This document shows, piece after piece, positions 21,713 to 33,678 of a stretch of 64,000 bases of DNA (position 1 is the first letter of the stretch; every line of letters begins with the position of its first letter). The translations under genes were made by a program, and so were the position numbers. The stretch comes from Numida meleagris (taxonomy: Eukaryota > Chordata > Aves > Galliformes > Numididae): assembly GCF_002078875.1 (NCBI RefSeq), contig NC_034414.1, positions 17,771,883 to 17,835,882 on the forward strand, in the 5' to 3' direction. Below the pieces are notes generated by a model, which searched no databases, was not told the DNA's origin, and saw nothing but the letters and a program-made list of their open reading frames with translations.

Positions 21713-24700
21713 GAGCCCAGGAGCTCTAAGTCTCAGATCTTGCTTCAACACTTATTTTTCTCTGCTTTTCGGCCAAGTCATTAAAGCTCACAGCTCTTGG
21801 AGATGTAATCCCTGGCTACTTTATGTTATTTTTGAGAGAATCTATGAAGTTTCTGATGTGCTTTCTGAAGGTGAAAAATGTGACTGAATGCTTGATACTG
21901 GGTCTGCCAAGAAAGAAACCCTAGAATTTCCAGGGAGTTCAGCTGCCTGAGTTATCACTGCAATTAGTAGGGAGATACACAAGAGAAAGGCATTCAGGAG
22001 CATCGCTGGCTTTGGCTCTGGGTGGCACTTTGGTACCTGCTGTGGTGAATGGCCATATATGCCAACAATTTCTATAGGGGTGATAAAAAGAAGCCAGGAA
22101 TGTGCTATTGCCTTTTAGGGTACAGTTTGCTCCTTGGACAATGAGTTGAGAAAACTGTGTTCAGGATGTGCAAATATCTGCAGGCAGCCTGGACACCGAA
22201 AACAGCAAAAACAAAATGCTTCTTACCAGGGACTTCAGACAGCCTCCTAGGGGGGTGTTCATGACTTTCTTGTGAGTCACCACCTCAAAATACTGGAAGT
22301 GCTATTCATTCAGTGGGGCTCACACTGCAAGCTGGAAACAATCTAGGGAACTCTCGTCTTCAGGTTTTCAGGGCTGGCAGTGTGTGCTCCCTCACTGGGA
22401 ATGAGGGGAGAGCCGAGAAAGAGCACGACTTGGAAATTGCTCTCGTGTGTGCTGTGGCTGGGGAGCAGCACTGCAGAGGGTGGAGATGTGGATCCCCTTT
22501 GTGGCTCTCATAGGAGCAGGAATGATTGTTCTGTGCATGGGGGATACTTATGGATAGGCAAAGTCACAAAGACTGGAATATAAAGAAAAGGTGCAGAGGC
22601 TGAGGGAGAGGCATGAAAATTCCTGCCATCAACTGCTCAGTCTTCTAATTGGAAGGGTCAGGAAGCAACTTTGGTGTATATTCCATTTATAGCCTGGAGA
22701 ACCTGAGGCTCTCCTGCTATAAAAATAGGGGAGAATCCATAAAAGCAGCAGCATCTCATATATAGGACAAATCTTCTCTTACAAGATAGCAAGAAGCTAT
22801 ATGCCGTAATTAGAATTTCACTGAGTTATTTTCTGTGTGGTGCAGCTAACGACACAGAACATGGACTCCTGATTGAATACCAAGGCAGTAAATCAATGGA
22901 GGGTCTTTGCTACCGTTCATGAAATGCTCCAGCTGTGCTCTGGAGGATTATAATGTCAACAGAACTCTTGATTTGAATTGCAGCCTTGCCTTCACTCAGG
23001 GGCCATATATTAGTCTTGAAAAGCAGACAGTGTTTCATCGCTCAAAGAAAAGAGAATTGCTGAGCTGAAAATAAAATGATGATGTAGGGGAGGAACACTC
23101 TGACATGGTCAAAGGAGATGCATAGCAAATTTCAGCAAAATTCTCTAGAAAATCACACATTTATTTTTTTCCATTTTACTAGACTTTATTGTAAGTTCCC
23201 TAAGTTTAATTCTTCCTGGTACTTTCAGGCAGTGCTGAGCCACCTGATTAAGTGCTTAACTACTGTAAATCTGCATAGTTTCACCAAAGCCAGTATGGGA
23301 ATGTCAATTGACCTCAGCCAAGATCTGGCCTTAACACAGGCTACAGATCAGTAAACATAGGAAGTAAGATATTGCTCTTTTTAGACACAGGTAAATTTGC
23401 CCAGAGGACAAATGTTTCTTCTTTAAAGCATGTACAAATAGTGAAAACCAGTCTGTAGTCCATTGGGCTCAATTCCTGAAGGTGTAGTTTTCCCTTAACA
23501 AAACACTTGAAGTTTCCCTGGAATCTTTTGTCATTTAGCAGGTGTTCTCTTGCAATCATTGTAATAAATCTTAGGAACCCATGTGCAACCAGGCAGGAAA
23601 AAAAAAAAAAAAGCTGAAGACTCTCCCGATGATGACCTTGAAGCTGTTGACGAGGTCATAGTGGCAGTGTCATACTGCAGTTTGCACATGTTCTTACTTT
23701 TTTACTCCTGTAGGAATCAGCTGCTGCCAAAGTACACACGATACAAACTAGAATCTTGATTATCCAAAGCTCAGTCATAATCTCTGTTTCCTATAATACA
23801 GTTCTATCTCTGGTATTTATTGCTTACATTGAAAAGTATCTCAGTTATTCAAAACCTTAGTTACTCAGATTCAGTAATTGGACCCATTAAATCAATTTGC
23901 AATTAATAAAGCTGGTCCAAAACTATTTCCCCTCTCATAATTATACAAGCTTTTACGTAGCTTTGGTTTTTGATTACTTTGGTACTCAAAAAGGGAAAAA
24001 CAGCTTTACAATGAATACTTGTGTGGAAAGGAGGAAGAGATATCACAGAGCTACTGTAACTTTGTGGAGGGTTGTGTCTTTATAGGAACAAGAAAACTGG
24101 CCATTACTCCTTTCTGAAATGTAGAATTGAAAATCCTGCTTTTCCACAAGCACCAAGTTGGAGCAGCAGCTCAAGTGCAACAGGGTTGGAGAGTTGAGCC
24201 AAGTTCCTGAAATGTAATACCAGTTTCTATTGCACATACTCTTGCAAAGTCACGATTCCTGCTGAGGATGACATTAGCCCATTTCCTGGCTTTGCGTGTG
24301 GTTTATTTTGGTTTCCCACTGTCTTGCACAAAGCCTGCCCAGGGCTAGGCAGTCCCTGCTCCCTCTGCCGGCTGCAGGGCTGTGCCCAGCATTCGAGCCT
24401 TGGGCCACAGTCATGTCTTACTGCTTGGCATCTGGTGCTCCAACAGTCGTCTTGCCTCTCATCTCCTTGTTTTCTGGTGTGCTGTGAAGTTGTCTGCTAA
24501 TGGGATCTCCAAATATATACACATCACCAAAGTAGAACATACAGTTTTACAACTCTTCAACACTTTGCTGGTTCTTCACCACAGTCTAACCAAATGAAAA
24601 AAGTATGATTTTGTTTCAGAATTAAGTGAATCTTCCAGTATTCAAATGCACTTTATAATTTTTTTATTCCACACCTGTTCTTTATTAATTCTATTATTTT

Positions 24701-27017
24701 ACAAGGGTTAATTTTGTTTTATAAGAGTATTTTATAAAATAAATTTGGATTTTTTCCTTTTGCTAAAGACATGATAGGAAAATTATAAAGAATGTAACAA
24801 AAGAATTTTTTAACATTATATTTTTTTCTGTTGCATGGAGCGTTTGATCTGTGGCATGGGATAGAATAATGCCTTTGCAAAAACCATAAAGGTTTTCATG
24901 TGGAGCTACGATGGAAAAAAAAAAAAGGTTTTTTATTTATTTTTCTTGGTAGAGAAGACAACATTTGTTAGAGTTCAAAACAGGAATCAACATTAAGTTT
25001 TACAGTAACATAATCTTACCTTTTATTGAGATGTGGGCCAGGAGTCCATCCCAATCCTTTAGAAAAAGGCATTAAAAGAAAGTTAGATTGGGCTTTCTTT
25101 TTCCCAAGGAAGTATTTAACCTGTTATTAAACCTGATCACACTCCATCTCTTTTTTGTCTTGCCCTCACATATTTCTGCATAGTCACAAACCCCAAAGAC
25201 TACAAAATGAAACCTAGGCCCCAAGTTCATACCCTCCAGCAGCTGAAGCCTTAGATTTGCCCATAGATCAGGTTTCAGAAGCATATGAATAGTGAGTTTG
25301 TTGCAGATCCTTGGAGATGCACAATAAGCAGCCATGAGCCTTTATGGAGAACTAAGAGGAAAGGAGTTGACTCTGGCCAGAAACTCACTGTTGAGTTAAG
25401 TTGTCCAAGAAAGATATAGAATCACCCTGGCAGCTTGACATTAGGAAACAGCGTTGATTTTGTTGTTGTTTTGTTTTAAAAAGGAAAAACTCAGTTCTGA
25501 AGAGACTTGGTTCCCGTCTGGGAAGATCTGAGAGCAGCTCAAATTCCTACTTCTATTTCTGAAATGCATTTGCAGTAAAGCCCTGGAGATGTAACGTGCT
25601 CATCATTCAGAACTAGGGAAATAAATGGTTAATCTGATCCAGAGGGTTTTCTTTCTGTGTGCGTGACTGAAAATGGCCAACAGATCCTCTGAGCAGACAG
25701 ACTATGGGACACAAATAAACTCAGTTTCTGCTGCCGTAGTTTTAGACCCATGTTGCTATGAAAAAATGTCTAAGGATTTATGGATAATTTTCAGTTGGCT
25801 GTGGTCTGAACAACACATGCCTGTGAGACTCCATAGTCTGAGCAGTGTAAACCAAGCATACGCTATCATACCGTAACTGTGCTATGTAATGTATATCACC
25901 TAACTTCTAGCTCCATTATCTCAGGGATTGCCAGAAGCCTTCTTTCAGACTGCATAATTTCTGGCTGCATAAAGTAACAGTTGTGTGACTTTTCCTAGTA
26001 GGGATGCAAAAGGAAGGTGGAGCCTTGTTCTACTGTCTGTTTTTTCCAGGGAGTTCTATTTAATAGGGTATCTGAAAATTTTGAATTCTGGTACTACTTT
26101 ATGAGTAAGCCCACTTATTTCCTCCAGAAATCTACCCAAGGAATAATTTCGGAAGATAAATATTAATTTAAATCAAATTAGGTTTGTTTTAATTTAAGTA
26201 GCTAAACCTTGTGTCAGACGCTTGGCTGAAACATACCTTCCTGTTCTGTTATTTTACTTCTACATTTTCGGGAAGGTGTTAGCTCTCCGTACTGGTTCTC
26301 TGAGCAGTGCATGGTCACAGCCACACCAGGCTTCTGGCCACTCTTAACACTAGTGAGCACTGTAGGTGTAACCTTCTGATGTCAGTCCCCTGTTGGAAAG
26401 CTGGGCGATTCTCTTTTCTCCCTGCTGGCTGTTTCTTTGAAAAGGGTCTCAGTCAATGGCTTACTTCTTACTTTTTTTTCATTAGCGTCGGGACATCTCT
26501 GAATTCTACTCACAGATAAATGATTGTCTTGAAATCCGAATGGTTCAGACTGCAATAAAGATGTTACAGCCTTTAGGATTGTTACTGTAGGGAAGCACAG
26601 GATTTTCTTTACTATGTTAAGTGAAGACTTTGAGCTTGTTTTTGTGGTCAGAAAAGGGATGCACCCTGGATTTCAGAAAGTCTTCTGCTATGCAATGGTG
26701 GCATCCTAACTATTGCAGAACAAAAACAGGATAGAGTTCTCTTTAACTGTCTAAATTTGGAGGTGGCCTGCAAATGCTCACGAAGGAGGACAGCTACCAT
26801 CAACTGTGCTTTAATTTTAGATCTGCTTGTTCATCTTCCCAAATCCTTCAAACCTTCCGAAAGGAAACAGGAGACATTTGAACTTGAGCACCACTGCAAA
26901 CTTCAAAGGCACTATTTATCATAGCTTTAAAAAAAAAGAAATTAGTTCAATACGTTTTCTCCCTATGTACAAAACATTTCATCAGTAAAAATACAAGAAA
27001 GAAGAACATAAGTCTTC

Positions 27018-27085
27018 TTTAACAGGTGAGGAAGCAGATATGTTGAACTAAAGAACCCGCTACCTTGTTCAAGCTATTCAGTTCT
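27018..27085 (+). mobile_element. Possible MIR-like SINE remnant
   Basis: TTTAACAGGTGAGGAAGCAG and the following segment resemble the MIR TTTACAGATGAGGAAACTGA region. The remainder is too diverged for certainty. Confidence 0.3.
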
Positions 27086-30000
27086 GCTGTGCTCTTTAGT
27101 TCTCACAGGGGTACGAGTTTCCCAGTTTTCCCTAGGGACTTAGCATGGGTATTCTCTCACTTTTTCCCTTTCTTTTATGTATTCTTGCTGCTGAAATAAA
27201 CCTTCCCAGCATTAAGGTTATGGGCAGTGCTCTCATCTAAGGAACAGTGCGTCCAAAAACCAAGGCATCTTTTACTTACAAAGAAATAGTAATGTTATTC
27301 ATGTGGGCCCCAATTTGTTCATCACATGCGTTTACAGAAGACTCAAAACACTCCAAAATCCCTCAGTTGGGAAAAAAAAAAGTCTGCAGCAAAAGCTAAG
27401 GATCAATGTTTATTTTTTTTAAATGGCATTACTGGAACACAGGAAAAGTAATCATTCAATCCCTTGTACAGCTGTGGTGATAAGTTCTGGTCTGGAAGAC
27501 CAGAAGCAACTAGGGGGTGACTGAGGTCATCTTACATCAATTTCTTAATTTCTAGAGGATGCAGTAGTATCTGTCAGGATTCAACAGATGACACAAAATG
27601 GTGTCCCTACAGAGGCACTAGGGGCTGCTGAGACTCTTGGTGCCTGCAGCCACATTAGTCCCTGTATCCTGAAGTCAGGAAAACAAAGCGTAGAGGTAGA
27701 CTCCATTTCATCTCAGACCACCACACTGATTCAAATCACTGGAACAAAACTTGAATCTCAAACTCAAACATCAGACTCTTGTCTGTGGGATCCAAAGGGT
27801 TTATATGTCCCTCATTTGGAAATGGTGTTGGATGTAGCTTATGTCAAGTAAGTGCTAAATAGAGTAACTGATATCACAAAGAATATTCTAACATGATAGA
27901 TTTGTATTGGGAGGAGTTTATGCGTTTCATCCCTCCGTAAGTTTTGTTTTACTTGTGTGTTTCTTGGCTGGAGCATTTCACCAGTAAAAATACTGTGTCG
28001 TGACCAGTAGAAAGTAATTCTATGTGTAATAAATATAACTGGGTTGCATTTCAAAAGGAGAAGAGCTAGTGGTAAAGTCTGTTTTTTGCACAGATTATTT
28101 GTTTGATAAATAGATCACAGCAACTCTTTTCAAAATCGGTTTGGTAGAGTGGCACACTGAATTCCTTGCAAATATTTAGCTTTTAGAAAACAGTTCTGCA
28201 TGCAAACTGAGTAAATAGTTGTCCTACTTGAAAGTCTTTTTACAAGGCCGTCAGTACATACTGGTGAATAAAATTAAAGCAGTAATTCCATTTAAATTCC
28301 AGGAGTGTAAAAATGCATAGAATATTCTTTTTTCTGGGAACTCAGATGTAACTTACTTGCTGTATGTATATTACATTCAGTAGTTTCATGATTGCTAAAC
28401 TTAGAAACGTTTGGCTGAATTTGTTTCAATATGTTTTCATAGAGGTACACTGTAAACAACTCTTTTCCAGTACTCTGAGTTTTTGAGGCCAGAGAAAGTA
28501 TTTCTCACTTTTAATGCAATTGATGATATATTTTTCACAGGAAAACAACAAATAAATATCTAATACATGCACATCCAGATATGAAGAATCTTCTGGATTA
28601 TATAAAAGAAAAATTATCCCTAAGATTCAAAGTCTTCATTGTCATCATTAACAGCTTTATTTTCTGAGGTCATCATCTGAGAGGGAGATTCTGGACTTCA
28701 GTGTTTAGCGGGGTGCACAGGGGAAAGGTTTTAGCTGGAACTCAAATAAGTTTTTTAATGCCACTAATTTGTGATGACTCATATTGCCCTGCCTGGCTGC
28801 AATTTTAAATATGTTCACTTGATTTCTTCTCCAAACTCACATTTAATGACGAAGCTGTGAATCAAGTGTTTGATGACTTATATCATTGGCATCTATAATA
28901 GTTTTGCCTTCTAGATTATTTTCAACCTGAACTGTTCTGGATGGGAATAAACATTCTGAAAGCTGAGGAAATAACCATATCCTTAATTCAGACAATTACA
29001 AGAAACAGTTCAGCCTTGCCAATGAATGGATTGGACTAATACCAGCCCTATTTCCAAACTAGGTCCATGCACCCACTCAAAGCAAAGGCATGTGTAGTCA
29101 AAAGGATTTCTTTGCTTCTTGTTGTGCAGAGGGTTGTACAACCGTGAAGAAAAGCAGAAAACAAAGAGGAAGCATCAGGAAGGGAAACAGGAAATCAAAG
29201 AGCTCACAAAAAGGAGTGAAGCAAAGAGCTGAACTAGAGAGTTCTTTGGGCGAGGTACTGGCATTAAAAACTCTGAACAAAAAACTCCACGACAGCTTGT
29301 GGTGACTGAGGAAAACAAAGTTTATATGTTCCTTGTAAATAAATAAAATTACCTTGAGAAACATCACTAGTCTCTTCTAAGAGTGCAGTGCCAGGAGTAC
29401 AAGCATAGAGCAATTTCTGAGTAAAAATGGTGTGCTATTTGTGGTGAAGCGAATTGATGATGGTAGCAGGGTTTGTAGAAAAGAGTGCCAGACCTACAGC
29501 AAGTGGTGAAACAAAGAATTTCGGAATGACAAAGGAATGACCCTCAATTAGAGGGAAAATCCATGCTAAGAAAGTGGAGAGAAAGGTGTGAATGAGCTAG
29601 GAAATACATAGTTATTCAACATGGGATAGTAATTTATGTTTTGTAAAGAACTGCTGCTTTTTATGAACAGACAGCCACAAAAATACTAATATAATCACCA
29701 AAGACCAGAACATTTTGTATGAGGTTTTGAGCAATTTGAGAGCTGTGATGGGCTAGAGAAAGGATTAAATGAGCAAAAAAAAAAAAAAAAATGCTTTAGA
29801 TATAGATTGAAAGCCATGGATCAGAATGTATGTCATCAGAAGGGTGACTGCATTGGACAGGACGCTCGAACGCTTTTCTTCCCTACTTGTTACCTGAACA
29901 ACTCCAGTGAGGAATCACCATATTATCCCAGCTCAAGCAGTGCCATTCACCTCAGCTGGTGAAACTCTGCATTCTGTCAACTTTCCTGCTGAACTTGAGG

Positions 30001-30664
30001 CATTTATTACAGCAGTGCACAGGAGAATGAAGCATGTGTATGGAAACTGTTAAGTTATCCCATCAGGTTCTGGTCCAAAGAAATAAAATGAGATACATCA
30101 TACAACCGAGATAATTATTGTGAGTAGAATTTCACTTGTCTGCGTTGGGAACTGTGGAATTCAAGGTTGCTAAAAGAATATTAAGTAATGAATGTCTGTA
30201 ATGAAAAGTATTTCAACAAGAGCAGTAATATTTCTCAGAAGATTTAAAAAAAAGTTACATCCCAAAGCCATCCCCTTTGAATTGCTACATGGAGATTGAG
30301 CAAAGAAAAATTCCAGGAATGTTTTACAAAAAAGCTTTAAATTGATGTGAAAATCATCGCTTACCACAGTAGTTAAAATACCATTGTGTCTCGCTAGTTA
30401 ATTATTTTCATTTTTCCACCCTCTCCTTTTTTTCAGTGCCAGCATTTTAGACTTTGTTGGGTTGAAATCTGAAACTGGGATATAGATATAATTTGTGTGT
30501 TAAGCTAAACTTCATTGCAGTTCACTTTGGAAGGTGCTCAGAATAGTACTCCTACAACAAGTGTGCAGCGAAGACAGGAGTAAGGAAATTCCTATATCAC
30601 TGACAGCAATTATTTCCTGTAGCTTTACAACAGGTAGTTTGAGCATCTATAAAAGAGAGGTAGA

Positions 30665-30684
30665 AGGGGGGGGGAGGGGTTGGG
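30665..30684 (+). other. G-run, candidate quadruplex
   Basis: A run of nine G, then A, four G, TT and four G, so four G-tracts can be drawn with short loops. The sequence meets the usual quadruplex pattern. It is intergenic, and no function is evident. Confidence 0.5.
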
Positions 30685-32412
30685 GAAAGGAAAATTTGGT
30701 AAAAACAGAGATAGAAAAGTAAGGGAAATGGTCAACACATCATATCCCCTTGATTAAAGCTGGGAGTGAAGACTTAATGCTGGTAGAAAAGGGACTTGGA
30801 TCTGATATCAAGATGCTGTCTTTGCATCTTCGGACATAGTAGATTGTCTCTTTAGGCAGTCAGGTTTGTATAAAAATATACCTGATGAAGTCACTAACCA
30901 TTAGTTTTACAGCATCAGTTTTTGCAAGGGAGAAAGCTGAGAACGGATCTTCTTGTACTTGCAGACTGGGGTGAAGCAGGTCTAAAGTGTCCAAACCCAA
31001 AAATGCCTTCCTTGTGCATTAGAAATCAGACATGAGGAAAAAAAGTTCTTTTGATCTTCCGACATGGGTTATCTTTCCCTCTGCCATTTGGTGTTGCTAA
31101 CACTTTCCTGTACTTATGTTTTGTGCTTCAGAGCCATCAGGACTGCCTATGTCCCTATCTCTTTTCTGCCTAGTTGGGTTGCTCATACCTCACCAGTAAC
31201 CTGAGGGGAAATACAGAGCTGACATAGGATAGCACAGCATGATCTGTGCTGCACTGCCAAAACACCCTTGGCATATAGGATGCAAAATCTAACTTCCTTC
31301 ACTGATTGAACAAACTCTCAAAGGACATCATGAATCCTGCTATAGTTTGGAGCTTCTGTGGTTCACAGGGGAGTAAACAAAGCAGAAGATCTGAATTCTT
31401 TTGTGCCTTTTTCATCCTCTTTTTGTTTCTTTGCACAGATTTTCTACCGGTTCCTGATGTAGAGGACATCGTGATGCTTGATGACTCCTGTGCAGATCCC
31501 ATGACCATTTTCAGTTATTTTGTAAGGGTAAGAAAATTTGGGAATGTTGTTCTCCATTGCCTGTACTTTTTTTAAGGCATGATCTGTTCTGTGTGCAACA
31601 TATTACATTATTTAACGTACATTATTTTAGCATCTTTCTACATGCTTTAGATAGGCATATTTTTAGATATAAAAGAGCTTTGACTTTCTTATTCAGACAC
31701 AGTATCTTTCATTGTTGGTATATAACAAAAAAGGTACAAAGGTGAAAGTAGAACGGAATATAGATTTTGATATCAAGACACCTTTTGGTTTTAATCTTTA
31801 GGAATGTAGACAGTGTTGAACCTATGCTTACTAGGCTTCATAAATTCATCTTAGAGATTCATTTTAAAACTCTCTCTCACAAAATTCTCCCCTAAGTCAT
31901 GGAAGATTCCACTAAATGGTTTTAAAAGATCTTACAGTTACTCAGTAAAAAGCCCTCAAGAAGACCTCCACGGTAATATGTCTTCATATGGGATTTGCAG
32001 CCCTCTGTTTCCATTTAATGTCATTTTTAGCTTTCAGATCTTTTGTCCAATTCAGATAGAATGCTTATTTCAGCTTGTTTCTCTATCTCCCAGCTGTGCT
32101 GTGTCAGGGGCCAGATCTAGGATGTGAAGAGCACAAGGGCAGATTTCACCGTGATTATCATTATTTGTGTTTGTCAAGCGCATCTAAATCTTTCCATTGT
32201 TCTATCATCTCTGGGATGTGAAGAGAAAATCTTAAAGCTTAACTCTTTGCTCAAAATTAACTTTTTGTTGTGGAATCTCCTCAGCACTGTTGAAGTTATT
32301 AATCCCTCCTTAATCCCTATCTAGACTTGCAATTTTCCATTTAGGACAACTTCATGAAAATAGCAGTCATTTAAAATGAATGGAAAAATAGAACATAGCA
32401 GCTATAGTGACT

Positions 32413-32439
32413 GTTTTTGTTTGTTTGTTTGTTTGTTTT
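32413..32439. repeat. (TTTG)n tetranucleotide microsatellite
   Basis: About five to six TTTG units, downstream of FGF3. Confidence 0.9.
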
Positions 32440-32711
32440 CCCTAAATCGTTAAAACATATTTAACCTTGAACTAGAACTTATTGTAGAAATCTTAGCTAA
32501 ATAAAAGTACTTGGTAAAGTCTGTCATCCCCAGTGCTGAATTATTATGTATTGTGTGTTTAGTCAATACCACAAACGCAGCTCTTGCGCCATACTTGAGT
32601 ACTATTTTAGGAGAGAAATTATCAAATGGTAAACAGATATATGTTGCTAAAGGCAGTGCAAATGCCACTTAACCAAAATTCATTTGAATGATGAGATCAA
32701 ATGTCTTTTTT

Positions 32712-32717
32712 TTTTAA
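32712..32717 (-). terminator. FGF3: Weak candidate polyadenylation signal of FGF3
   Basis: ATTAAA on the gene strand, about 630 nt downstream of the FGF3 stop. I find no AATAAA in the nearer part of the flank. The true 3' end is unknown. Confidence 0.2.
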
Positions 32718-33345
32718 TTAAATAAATTCAAAAATAGCCTCCTAATTTGTAGGTCTGTTGATATGTTTGAAGTAGACTACAACTTCAAGTTTCCTGAATG
32801 CTCATGGAAAAAGTATAATGGATACTGATTGATCACATAATAAAAATAAATATATGTTAGTTACAAAATAGACCAGTTTTTTGATCCCTATATTCCATAA
32901 AAAAAGTAGTGTAGGCTTTTATGAGCAGCTGCTAAAAGAGTTGTGAAAGTGCTATACTTTCTTAATAGACACAGAATTGGTATGTGTGCAGTGTTCGTAT
33001 GATCTGGGAGGACAGGTCACTCAGCACTCTATGGCAAGTTAGAATGAAAATACTAGTAGTTAAAATTACTTTTTTTTAAGAGAAGAAAAATGTGAAAGCT
33101 GTTGACATAATTATTACATCAAACTAAATTACACTGTAATGTGCCTCGTCTCATCTCACGTTTCCCTTACCATGGATAATAATTCTAAAATAGCTAAAAG
33201 TAAGCGATGCATGTTCAGTTATTTTACACACTGTATAAAAATGCCCATGTTAACACCTGCCATACAATCACCACTGTTAATTTCCTTTAGTAGTATTTTG
33301 AAGACTTGCTCACTTCCAGTTCCCACACAAGCTCTCCCTGCTCCC

Positions 33346-33678
33346 TCAGCGTCCTCTCCGTCTTCGCTGGTTCTTGCTGGGAGGCTTCAGGAGGCTCTCT
33401 CGGTATCTCACATTTGTGTGGAACAGTCGGACCATTTCATGGTCTTTGCTATCCAATACTCTGGGCAGAAAGAGGGAGGATTTCTGTGTCCTGCGAGTTT
33501 TAAAGCCCCTCCTGGGTCGTCCTTTCCCATTGACTGAGACATACCAGAGTCTCTCTGCACTGGCTTTGCGCTTGGTGCTGGTTCCGCTAGGTACAGTCCG
33601 GTACAGACGGGATGCATAGGTGTTGTAGCCCAGTTCATGGATCCTCTCCACGAACTCGCACTCTGTGTTATAGTTCTC
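33346..33678 (-). CDS. FGF3: FGF3 coding exon 3 with stop codon
   Basis: This exon encodes residues 111-220. It begins [20 protein letters not shown] and continues through the basic region [15 protein letters not shown] to a C-terminal extension absent from FGF4. It ends RRRRGR and TGA at 33348-33346. The acceptor is TTTGCTTTCCAG. The ORF upstream of the acceptor is intron sequence. Confidence 0.97.
   Translation of the reverse strand, partial: ENYNTECEFVERIHELGYNTYASRLYRTVPSGTSTKRKASAERLWYVSVNGKGRPRRGFKTRRTQKSSLFLPRVLDSKDHEMVRLFHTNVRYRESLLKPPSKNQRRRRGR

Larger units (their letters stand above)
7230..33345. other. Intergenic DNA between FGF3 and FGF4
   Basis: This 26-kb stretch lies upstream of FGF4 and downstream of FGF3. 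No exon of a known protein can be supported. Apart from the repeats listed separately (GT array, CR1 pieces, minisatellites, homopolymers) it is mostly unique, AT-rich DNA. Noticeably AT-rich blocks are at 18040-18125 and 24600-24960. It is a likely place for enhancers of the two genes, but none can be pinpointed from one sequence. Confidence 0.7.

Noticed and set aside
29090..29305. Lysine-rich 71-codon open frame
   Set aside because: Low-complexity A-rich sequence, no family resemblance, no splice or promoter context.
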